A DNA stretch of 7,956 nucleotides from Desulfurococcales archaeon (GTDB lineage Archaea; Thermoproteota; Thermoprotei_A; CAZTBM01; SZUA-1508), in NCBI GenBank assembly GCA_015661855.1, contig DQVH01000033.1, positions 1 through 7,956 on the forward strand, written 5' to 3'. Every line of letters starts with the position of its first letter. Positions within the stretch are counted from its first letter, which is position 1. Below the pieces are notes generated by a model. That model was not told the origin of the DNA, ran no database searches, and saw only the letters and a list, made by a program, of their open reading frames with translations. A program made the translations under genes and the position numbers. Shown here piece after piece: positions 1 through 4,872 of this stretch.

Positions 1-177
1 CATTACAATTTTACCCTTAGCGTCGATAATCTTTTCTGCAGTAATACCTGTTGGATCCTTACCAACCTTCTCTATTCTATCACCTGATATAGCTACAAAA
101 CCTCCCTCTATAACTCTTCTATCCTTATCCAATGTCACTATTAAGCCATTCCTTATTAGAATATCATACTCAACCAT
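1..177 (-). CDS. Amidohydrolase, COG0402 (SsnA/MtaD/AtzA-like), N-terminal part only
   Basis: Fifty-nine codons are visible, running off the left edge of the window, so the gene is partial at its 3' end. The translation begins MVEYDILIRNG and continues through VAISGDRIEKVG to IDAKGKIVM. This is the N-terminal beta-sandwich segment of amidohydrolases of the cytosine deaminase, SsnA and methylthioadenosine deaminase group. The metal-binding HxH of the TIM barrel would lie just outside the window. The ATG at 177 is the start because an in-frame TGA lies three codons upstream and a GGTGA Shine-Dalgarno (187-191) sits nine bases before it. The family hydrolyses C-N bonds, usually deaminating purines, pyrimidines or related rings, in the cytoplasm. 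The gene is divergent from carbamate kinase and shares its intergenic region, which suggests nitrogen or nucleobase catabolism. Exact substrate cannot be told: SsnA-like, MTA/SAH deaminase-like and chlorohydrolase-like enzymes share this N-terminus, whereas hydantoinases fit less well. Confidence 0.8.
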   Translation of the reverse strand, partial: MVEYDILIRNGLIVTLDKDRRVIEGGFVAISGDRIEKVGKDPTGITAEKIIDAKGKIVM

Positions 178-186
178 AGTATACTT

Positions 187-191
187 TCACC
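187..191 (-). promoter_or_regulatory. Shine-Dalgarno GGTGA of the amidohydrolase
   Basis: GGTGA on the minus strand, nine bases before the ATG at 177. It matches the archaeal anti-SD and, with the in-frame TGA just upstream, fixes the start. An AT-rich stretch at about 224-233 is a possible TATA element for this gene. Confidence 0.65.
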
Positions 192-327
192 ACAAACTCA
201 CTTACACCTATATCAGCAAAAATATTTCCCTCAGGTCTCTTAAGTGAATGGAATACGTTATAGTAGGTGTGATGTCTAATTATTATTTAATTGTTCTAAG
301 TAACTTCATGTTGCAGGTTTATACGTG

Positions 328-357
328 AGTGTACTATTAAACCTCTTCATGTACACT
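328..357. promoter_or_regulatory. Operator-like inverted repeat abutting the carbamate kinase TATA box
   Basis: AGTGTAC (328-334) and its exact reverse complement GTACACT (351-357) are separated by 16 bases, giving a centre-to-centre distance of 23 bases, about two helical turns. The right arm runs directly into the TATA-like element. This placement is what is expected of a dimeric repressor or activator site; regulation is inferred. Confidence 0.35.
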
Positions 358-364
358 TATATAC
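357..364 (+). promoter_or_regulatory. TATA box of carbamate kinase
   Basis: TTATATAC lies about 25 bases before a predicted transcription start near 385-388. That would leave a leader of about 40 bases before the ATG at 429. It is the best TATA-like sequence on this strand in the intergenic region 178-413. Confidence 0.5.
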
Positions 365-413
365 ACTATACCAATTACATTAAGGTGTCTACATCGGCGG
401 GTAGATTGTTGTA

Positions 414-420
414 GTGAGGG
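414..420 (+). promoter_or_regulatory. Shine-Dalgarno overlapping an alternative GTG start (carbamate kinase)
   Basis: GTGAGGG ends eight bases before the ATG at 429. The first three bases are themselves an in-frame GTG. The ribosome site therefore argues for starting at 429 and not at 414. Confidence 0.45.
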
Positions 421-428
421 TTAATATT

Positions 429-1382
429 ATGGCCGTTAAGAGTGGAGAGTTAGTTGTTATCGCCTTAGGTGGTAATGCGTTTTTACAGAAGGGTCAGAAG
501 GGTACTGTTGAGGAGCAGTGGATTAATGTTACTAAGGCTATGAAGCAAATTGCCGATATTATTGAGAGGGGGTATAGAGTATTATTAACTCATGGTAATG
601 GACCACAAGTAGGTAATATTCTTGAATGGATGGAAGCATTAAAGGAGCGTATTCCACCATTAACTATGGATATAGCTAATGCTATGACGCAGGGATGGAT
701 AGGTTATATGATTCAACAGGCTCTACTAAACGAGCTTAAACGTAGAGGGATAGAGAAGCCTATTGTAACAGTTGTTAACCAAGTTCTAGTTAGTAAGGAT
801 GATCCTGCATTCACTAATCCAACAAAGTATGTAGGGCCATACTACGATGAAGAGACAGCTAAAAAGATTATGGCTGAAAAGGGGTGGGTTATGAAGCCTG
901 ATCCTAGAGGTGGTTGGAGAAGAGTTGTACCATCACCCAACCCAATAGATAACATTGAGAAGGATGCTATTAAGACACTATTGGAGAAGGGATTCATCGT
1001 TATAGCGTCTGGTGGTGGTGGAATACCAGTAGTATATGAAGATGGCGTACTTAAAGGAGTTGAAGCTGTTATAGATAAGGATCTTGCAGGTGAGAGACTA
1101 GCAACACTAATTAGAGCAGACTACTTCGTAATAGTAACTGATGTTGAAGGAGTATATGTAAACTTTGGAAAACCAAACCAAAAGCTACTGAGAAGATTAA
1201 CAGTTAGTGAAGCTGAAAAACTTTATAAGGAAGGTCATTTCCCACCTGGAAGCATGGGTCCAAAAGTACTAGCTGCTATAAGGTTTATTAGGAATGGTGG
1301 TAAGAGAGCTGCAATAGGTCACCTATATAAGGCATTAGACGTCCTTGAGGGTAGAGCTGGTACAACTATAGTTCCCGACTAA
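429..1382 (+). CDS. arcC: Carbamate kinase
   Basis: Catalyses the reversible reaction ATP + carbamate = ADP + carbamoyl phosphate in the cytoplasm. Degradative use yields ATP, CO2 and ammonia. The 317-residue protein is of normal family length (about 310-315) and belongs to the amino acid kinase fold. Visible motifs are ALGGNA (12-17), THGNGPQVG (54-62), VPSPNP with the preceding GWRR (162-172), the glycine-rich SGGGGIP (194-200), EAVIDKDLA (212-220), VTDVEGVY (236-243) and GSMGPKV (274-280). From memory it closely resembles the Pyrococcus enzyme. An in-frame GTG at 414 would add five residues, but that GTG sits inside the GTGAGGG that looks like the Shine-Dalgarno of the ATG at 429, so 429 is preferred. 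The gene is convergent with the YgeW-like carbamoyltransferase 45 bases downstream and divergent from the amidohydrolase, which suggests carbamoyl phosphate made in catabolism is used for ATP here. Identity of the family is certain; direction of the reaction in vivo is inferred. Confidence 0.95.
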   Translation: MAVKSGELVVIALGGNAFLQKGQKGTVEEQWINVTKAMKQIADIIERGYRVLLTHGNGPQVGNILEWMEALKERIPPLTMDIANAMTQGWIGYMIQQALLNELKRRGIEKPIVTVVNQVLVSKDDPAFTNPTKYVGPYYDEETAKKIMAEKGWVMKPDPRGGWRRVVPSPNPIDNIEKDAIKTLLEKGFIVIASGGGGIPVVYEDGVLKGVEAVIDKDLAGERLATLIRADYFVIVTDVEGVYVNFGKPNQKLLRRLTVSEAEKLYKEGHFPPGSMGPKVLAAIRFIRNGGKRAAIGHLYKALDVLEGRAGTTIVPD

Positions 1383-1427
1383 AAATAGTGAAATTATGTC
1401 AAATGTTTAAATAGTAACAGCGTATCT

Positions 1428-2483
1428 TCATAGTCCACCCATAGTTAGAACTAGTACTGCCGCTTTAGCCCACATATTATTTTCAGCTTGCTCATATATT
1501 ACTGATCTCTCTGAATCCATTACCTCATCGTCTGCTTCATAACCTCTAAATACTGGTAGTACATGTGTTATTATACCCTTCTTATCCATTAAGTCTAGAT
1601 CCTCCATTTTAAGTCTCCAATTCTTGAATTTAGAATAGTTTTCTAACTCTTGTTTACCGTAAACACTTGCTCCAAGCTCCATTAGCTTTTGTGAACACCA
1701 ATTTCTGGGGAAGACCACATGTGCGCCTCTGAGTGCCTCCCTATAGTCATTCATTATCTCTAGACTACCACCACTCTCAATAGCATTCTTTCTCGCTATC
1801 TCTAGTACCTTCTCTGGTAATTCGTATCCTGGTGGATGAGCTATAACAACGTCCATTCCGAATCTTGTCGCTATAAGCATATCAGCTATTATACTACATG
1901 GTCCACGCAGTACTGGTGAGTAAGCCCACATTATTACGAACTTCTTCTTCTCAACTTTACCTAGCTTTTCCTCAATAGTCATTAAGTCTCCTAATGCTTG
2001 AGTTGGATGTTCCTGATCATCAGCCATGTTTATTACAGGTATTTTAGCGTATTTAGCATACTCCAGTATTACCTTATGGCCTTCACCCCACTTAAAGTCT
2101 ATAGCTTTATCTAAAATTCTTATCCCTAGCGCTTGACCATAAATTTCATACATTTTAGCGACATCCTTTATAGCTTCACCTTCACCAATTCTTGTCATTT
2201 TAGGTTCAATATACTGTGCATGTCCACCAAGTATTGTCATAGCTGTTTCGAATGCTGATCTAGTTCTAGTTGATGGAGCATAGAATAACATTATGAACGT
2301 CTTTCTATCAAGATACTTTGGCATTCTCTCTATACCAAGATAATAGTATTGCCTCTTAAGCTCTCTAGCTAAGTCTATTGCTACTCTTAACTCCTCAATA
2401 CTCCAATCCTGTGTTGTAATTAAATCTCTACCCTTCAGATTATCAACAACAGATTTCAAAATAACCATTATATTCAACCCCAT
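1428..2483 (-). CDS. YgeW-like (knotted) carbamoyltransferase
   Basis: A member of the aspartate/ornithine carbamoyltransferase superfamily, 351 residues. The carbamoyl-phosphate loop STRTR is at 71-75, followed by a GGHAQ segment (86-90). HPTQ is at 159-162, with QALGDLMTI behind it. The stretch MWAYSP (185-190) and then RFGMDVVIAHPPGYEL (207-222) strongly recalls E. coli YgeW, where a WAYSPSYGKP segment occurs, more than anabolic ornithine carbamoyltransferase. The C-terminus carries RGYEADDEV (313-321) and YEQAENNMWAKAAVL (330-344). The usual HCLP motif reads HVLP (307-310), so the conserved cysteine is absent. YgeW proteins sit in purine-degradation clusters and are thought to exchange carbamoyl groups with ureido compounds; the natural substrate here is unknown. 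The start is uncertain: the ATG at 2483 could be leaderless, or the ATG at 2468 could be used, preceded by GGGGTTGA. Convergence with carbamate kinase supports a shared carbamoyl-phosphate pathway. Confidence 0.85.
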   Translation of the reverse strand: MGLNIMVILKSVVDNLKGRDLITTQDWSIEELRVAIDLARELKRQYYYLGIERMPKYLDRKTFIMLFYAPSTRTRSAFETAMTILGGHAQYIEPKMTRIGEGEAIKDVAKMYEIYGQALGIRILDKAIDFKWGEGHKVILEYAKYAKIPVINMADDQEHPTQALGDLMTIEEKLGKVEKKKFVIMWAYSPVLRGPCSIIADMLIATRFGMDVVIAHPPGYELPEKVLEIARKNAIESGGSLEIMNDYREALRGAHVVFPRNWCSQKLMELGASVYGKQELENYSKFKNWRLKMEDLDLMDKKGIITHVLPVFRGYEADDEVMDSERSVIYEQAENNMWAKAAVLVLTMGGL

Positions 2484-2535
2484 ATTCTAAAGTGTAAAGC
2501 GAAATTATTACTGTTTCTATGGGGGGTGTAGTGTG

Positions 2536-2543
2536 AGTATACT
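2536..2543. promoter_or_regulatory. Palindrome AGTATACT upstream of the carbamoyltransferase
   Basis: A self-complementary 8-mer in the promoter region of the carbamoyltransferase gene. The same 8-mer lies directly against the amidohydrolase start (178-185), and AGTGTACT occurs at 328-335 before carbamate kinase. It also appears inside two unrelated coding regions, so a shared operator is only a suggestion. Confidence 0.2.
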
Positions 2544-2623
2544 ATACTATTAATTAGCCGGCTCTATAAGTGACGTTAAATAGTTTACGAATGGTTTCTT
2601 CCTAGTAAGTTACTGTATCTTTT

Positions 2624-2640
2624 CCTTTAAAAACTTAAAT
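2624..2640 (+). promoter_or_regulatory. BRE/TATA-like promoter of the C/D box sRNA
   Basis: CCTTTAAAAACTTAAAT combines a BRE-like CC with two overlapping TATA-like elements (TTTAAAAAC and CTTAAAT). Either would place transcription start at about 2656-2664, a few bases before the C box at 2668, as expected for an independently transcribed archaeal guide RNA. Confidence 0.45.
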
Positions 2641-2657
2641 TTGTAGAATACTTATGT

Positions 2658-2720
2658 TAACTCACAGATGATGAGTAGTCCCATCAATGAGCGGTGATTA
2701 GGGAGGTTTTGGCTGATACT
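2658..2720 (+). ncRNA. C/D box sRNA (2'-O-methylation guide)
   Basis: The boxes show canonical archaeal geometry. C box ATGATGA is at 2668-2674, then a 12-nt guide (2675-2686), a D' box ATGA (2687-2690), a 3-nt spacer, a C' box GTGATTA (2694-2700), a second 12-nt guide (2701-2712), and a D box CTGA (2713-2716). C-to-D length is 49 nt. The C and D boxes are perfect; D' and C' each differ from consensus at one position. Such RNAs assemble with L7Ae, Nop5 and fibrillarin. The target nucleotide pairs with the fifth guide base upstream of D or D'. The D guide would pair with CCAAAACCTCCC (methylated at the fifth base, A). The D' guide would pair with TGATGGGACTAC (fifth base, G). Target RNAs could not be searched. 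The ends are estimated from the boxes. The gene sits head-on against the 3' end of the glycosyltransferase (stop at 2724). Confidence 0.75.
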
Positions 2721-2723
2721 ATT

Positions 2724-3914
2724 CTATTCTACCTGTATTAACGTTTTAGGAGGTGTCACTGGTTCAGCTTTCTCTTTAAGTAGCTTCATGTATAGGTTTA
2801 AATGTCTCTGAGCCATTCTGTACCATTGAGTTCTAATAGCGTAACTGTAGAGTGAACTCATATAGGGTACTATCATATCATAGTTTTTCATAACCCACTT
2901 TAGTATTCGTGTTAGTGCTTGTGGATTCTCTGGTGGTATTGTGAGCCTAGGTGCATGCTGATATAACTCTATAAGTTTTGGAACTCGAGTACCTATTATC
3001 GGTTTTAGACTACCCATAGATAGATGTAGCATTCCACTTATACTGTAGAATTTCACACTTTTATACGGTAGTAATATTATGTCAGCTAACGCGTTTAGTT
3101 TAAGTAGTTCACTATTGTCTAGGTACCTTTCCCAGAATATTAAGTTTACAAGTTTCTCTAATTCATTAATGTACTTTAACACACTATAATCCCATACCTC
3201 CCCCGATATTATGAGTGTTAGCTTATCTACACTTGTACGTAAGGTTCTTAAAGACTCTAATAGTACATCTAGCCCCTTATCTCTCTTTAGAAACCCCGGT
3301 ACTACAGCTATTAGTCCTCGAACTCTACCCTCATCAACCTTTAAGTCTTCCAGTAGTCTTCTCTTAGGGTATCCTAAGTATGGATTTAGTAGTGTTCCGT
3401 GGGGTATCCTCTCTATAAGAGTAGGTGTTATACCCTGGTTTCTCAATTCAAACTCTTGTAAATGACTATGAACAATTATGGTATCACATATATTTAGTTT
3501 TCTCTGAAACTCTATAGCTTCAATTCTATCTGTGTATGGATGATGTACAGTATGTACTGTTAGTACTATTTTTCTTGCAAGTTTCTCATTACGAGCTTTA
3601 ACTATAAGTCTCAATATTTCATCACTATACCCATATAGACTGTAATCGTGTTGTACATGTAGTATATCAGTACCATTAATCTCCGATAGTACATCAATTA
3701 TCCTATGAAGTCTACTACCACCCCTAATGAACACCGGGTATATATAGGCTCCAGAGAAGTCATCATACCATGGCTCACTTTTAAAACTAATATCAGCTAT
3801 AACGTAGACTTCTATACTACTACTAATAGACTTTAGTGATGCTGTAAGCATTCTAGTATACTCAGCAATACCGCAGTGTGTTGGAGGATATGATGAGATA
3901 AAAGTTATTCTCAC
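2724..3914 (-). CDS. GT-B fold glycosyltransferase (GT4-like)
   Basis: The 396-residue protein has two Rossmann-like halves typical of GT-B enzymes. The N-terminal half opens with ITFISSYPPTHCGIAEYT (3-20), the usual glycine-containing acceptor-domain start, and includes ILHVQHDYSLYG (84-95) and TVHTVHHPY (119-127). The C-terminal, nucleotide-sugar-binding half starts near residue 200 with VVPGFLKRDKG (204-214), where GT4 proteins have a GR-x-x-x-KG motif. It continues to ADIILLPY (277-284), SGMLHLSMG (293-301) and KPIIGTRVPKLIE (304-316). No signal peptide or membrane segment is evident, so it is probably cytoplasmic. The standard E-x7-E motif is not present in that place. Sugar donor and acceptor cannot be inferred; surface glycan or protein glycosylation is possible. 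The GTG start is firm: an in-frame TGA lies immediately upstream and GGTG (3921-3924) sits six bases before it. The gene is divergent from the nitroreductase. Confidence 0.85.
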   Translation of the reverse strand: MRITFISSYPPTHCGIAEYTRMLTASLKSISSSIEVYVIADISFKSEPWYDDFSGAYIYPVFIRGGSRLHRIIDVLSEINGTDILHVQHDYSLYGYSDEILRLIVKARNEKLARKIVLTVHTVHHPYTDRIEAIEFQRKLNICDTIIVHSHLQEFELRNQGITPTLIERIPHGTLLNPYLGYPKRRLLEDLKVDEGRVRGLIAVVPGFLKRDKGLDVLLESLRTLRTSVDKLTLIISGEVWDYSVLKYINELEKLVNLIFWERYLDNSELLKLNALADIILLPYKSVKFYSISGMLHLSMGSLKPIIGTRVPKLIELYQHAPRLTIPPENPQALTRILKWVMKNYDMIVPYMSSLYSYAIRTQWYRMAQRHLNLYMKLLKEKAEPVTPPKTLIQVE

Positions 3915-3920
3915 TCAGAA

Positions 3921-3924
3921 CACC
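3921..3924 (-). promoter_or_regulatory. Shine-Dalgarno GGTG of the glycosyltransferase
   Basis: GGTG on the minus strand, six bases before the GTG start at 3914. A TGA codon directly precedes that GTG in frame, so no longer reading is possible. Confidence 0.55.
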
Positions 3925-3994
3925 AGGATAAGTATTACCCATACCGGTATTACTACTTAACTAACTATACGGACATTAATGCACGTAATATACA

Positions 3995-4006
3995 ATATAT
4001 AAGGCT
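3995..4006 (-). promoter_or_regulatory. BRE/TATA box of the glycosyltransferase
   Basis: On the minus strand this reads AGCCTTATATAT, a good TATA core with adjacent BRE-like bases. Transcription would begin near 3973, leaving a leader of about 60 bases. The element is nearly symmetric and could also serve the plus strand. Confidence 0.4.
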
Positions 4007-4050
4007 TATTATCTGGGGAGCGTCTAAACCAGTAGCATTCATCATTAGCG

Positions 4051-4061
4051 AAATATATTTA
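4051..4061 (+). promoter_or_regulatory. TATA box of the nitroreductase
   Basis: AAATATATTTA lies about 26 bases before a predicted start of transcription near 4082. That would give a short leader containing the GGGGTG (4084-4089) and a translation start at 4099, and would exclude the GTG at 4078. Confidence 0.4.
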
Positions 4062-4083
4062 CGTTGCTGATGTTAATGTGTAT

Positions 4084-4089
4084 GGGGTG
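4084..4089 (+). promoter_or_regulatory. Shine-Dalgarno GGGGTG deciding the nitroreductase start
   Basis: GGGGTG lies nine bases before the GTG at 4099. It is inside the reading frame if translation began at 4078, so it argues for the downstream start. Confidence 0.45.
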
Positions 4090-4098
4090 TTCGTGTTA

Positions 4099-4629
4099 GT
4101 GGAGAAGGTTTACATAGAGTTTCTACTTTCACGAAGATCTATTAGAAAGTTTAAAGATAAGGAGGTATCTAAGGATATACTGTTAAAGATACTTGATATA
4201 GCACGTTACGCTCCCAGTGCGAGAAACGCTCAACCCTGGGAGTATATTGTAATTACTGATAAGAGTATAATTAGGGAGCTGAGTAAGACTAGGGGGTTAG
4301 CTTCAAAACCTTTAGAGAATGCTGCTGCAGCAATAGCTGTTGTAACTGATCCCTCAATTAGCCCTAATACACACATGATTGATGGTGCATGTACTACAAT
4401 GTATATCCTATTAGCAGCACACGCTCTAGGGCTGGGAGCAGTATGGATTAATGCTTTAGACCATCCCGTAATGAAAAAGATACTTAGGATCCCCGAAAAC
4501 AAGTTCCTACTATGTATTATAGCTTTAGGCTATCCAGATGAAAAGCCTAAAGCTAAACCGAGAAAACCTCTAAACGAGCTAGTACACTATGAAACATACA
4601 AGAGTATTGGCGAGAGTAAGGATATTTAG
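4099..4629 (+). CDS. Nitroreductase family protein (FMN flavoprotein)
   Basis: The 176-residue protein has the standard layout of a small nitroreductase-family (PF00881) subunit, normally a cytoplasmic homodimer with FMN at the interface and NAD(P)H as donor. Visible motifs are the FMN-phosphate-binding RRSIRKF (12-18), PSARNAQPW (39-47), the helix DGACTTMYILLAAHALGLG (95-113) and ALGYPDEKP (142-150). The family reduces nitro groups, quinones, flavins or enones, and also includes dehalogenases and BluB-like enzymes; this sequence does not tell which. The reading frame is open from a GTG at 4078, but GGGGTG at 4084-4089 and a TATA element at 4051-4061 favour the GTG at 4099; the GTG at 4093 is also possible. 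The protein then begins at VEKVYIEFLLSRRS, which fits the family. It stands alone on the plus strand, divergent from the glycosyltransferase and convergent with the pterin operon. Confidence 0.88.
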   Translation: MEKVYIEFLLSRRSIRKFKDKEVSKDILLKILDIARYAPSARNAQPWEYIVITDKSIIRELSKTRGLASKPLENAAAAIAVVTDPSISPNTHMIDGACTTMYILLAAHALGLGAVWINALDHPVMKKILRIPENKFLLCIIALGYPDEKPKAKPRKPLNELVHYETYKSIGESKDI

Positions 4630-4745
4630 ATTTTAAACTATGGAAATCTTAAAGTCCTATAAAGTGATAAGAGCATTACTGTAGATACCATGGAGTTTAA
4701 TCCATATAAGTGAGGTAGAAAGTGTCACTAAAGACATGATAGGAA

Positions 4746-4830
4746 ACAGTAAGACGTAATGGTTTACTGTCAGCCCTGGCCACTCCACTCATCCATCGGT
4801 TAAAGGGTGTGTAGTCATCATCCATTACGT
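4746..4830 (-). ncRNA. Possible structured or C/D-like small RNA between convergent genes
   Basis: Read on the minus strand: ACGTAATGG (4830-4822) is followed at once by a perfect C box ATGATGA (4821-4815). A second GGATGA-type box preceded by CCGA follows (4799-4789), then a perfect D box CTGA (4773-4770). The 9-mer is repeated in inverse orientation as CCATTACGT (4762-4754), which lies in the loop of a further 7-bp hairpin, ACAGTAA (4770-4764) with TTACTGT (4752-4746). A minus-strand TATA-like CCTTAATTA (about 4849-4857) would start transcription near 4827. The guides would be 15 nt and D'/C' abut with no spacer, both atypical. The gap lies between convergent genes, where no mRNA promoter is needed. 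It may be a non-canonical C/D RNA, another RNA, or chance. Confidence 0.3.
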
Positions 4831-4872
4831 ATTAGTGTGTTTAACTAGTAATTAAGGTTACTCTGTACATTG

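Noticed and set aside
2521..2550. GGGGGGTG followed by a GTG and six codons on the plus strand
   Set aside because: The peptide would be six residues long. The G-run is a Shine-Dalgarno look-alike without a gene.
3211..3465. Plus-strand open frame of 84 codons
   Set aside because: It lies wholly inside the glycosyltransferase on the other strand, is serine/proline-rich low-complexity in translation, and has no family resemblance.
3890..3896. Perfect C box ATGATGA on the plus strand
   Set aside because: It is inside the glycosyltransferase coding sequence and has no D' or D box at proper spacing.
4039..4045. Perfect C box ATGATGA on the minus strand in the 3915-4077 gap
   Set aside because: No CTGA follows within 60 bases on that strand.
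4230..4502. Minus-strand open frame of 90 codons
   Set aside because: Antisense to the nitroreductase core motifs; a shadow of a real gene.
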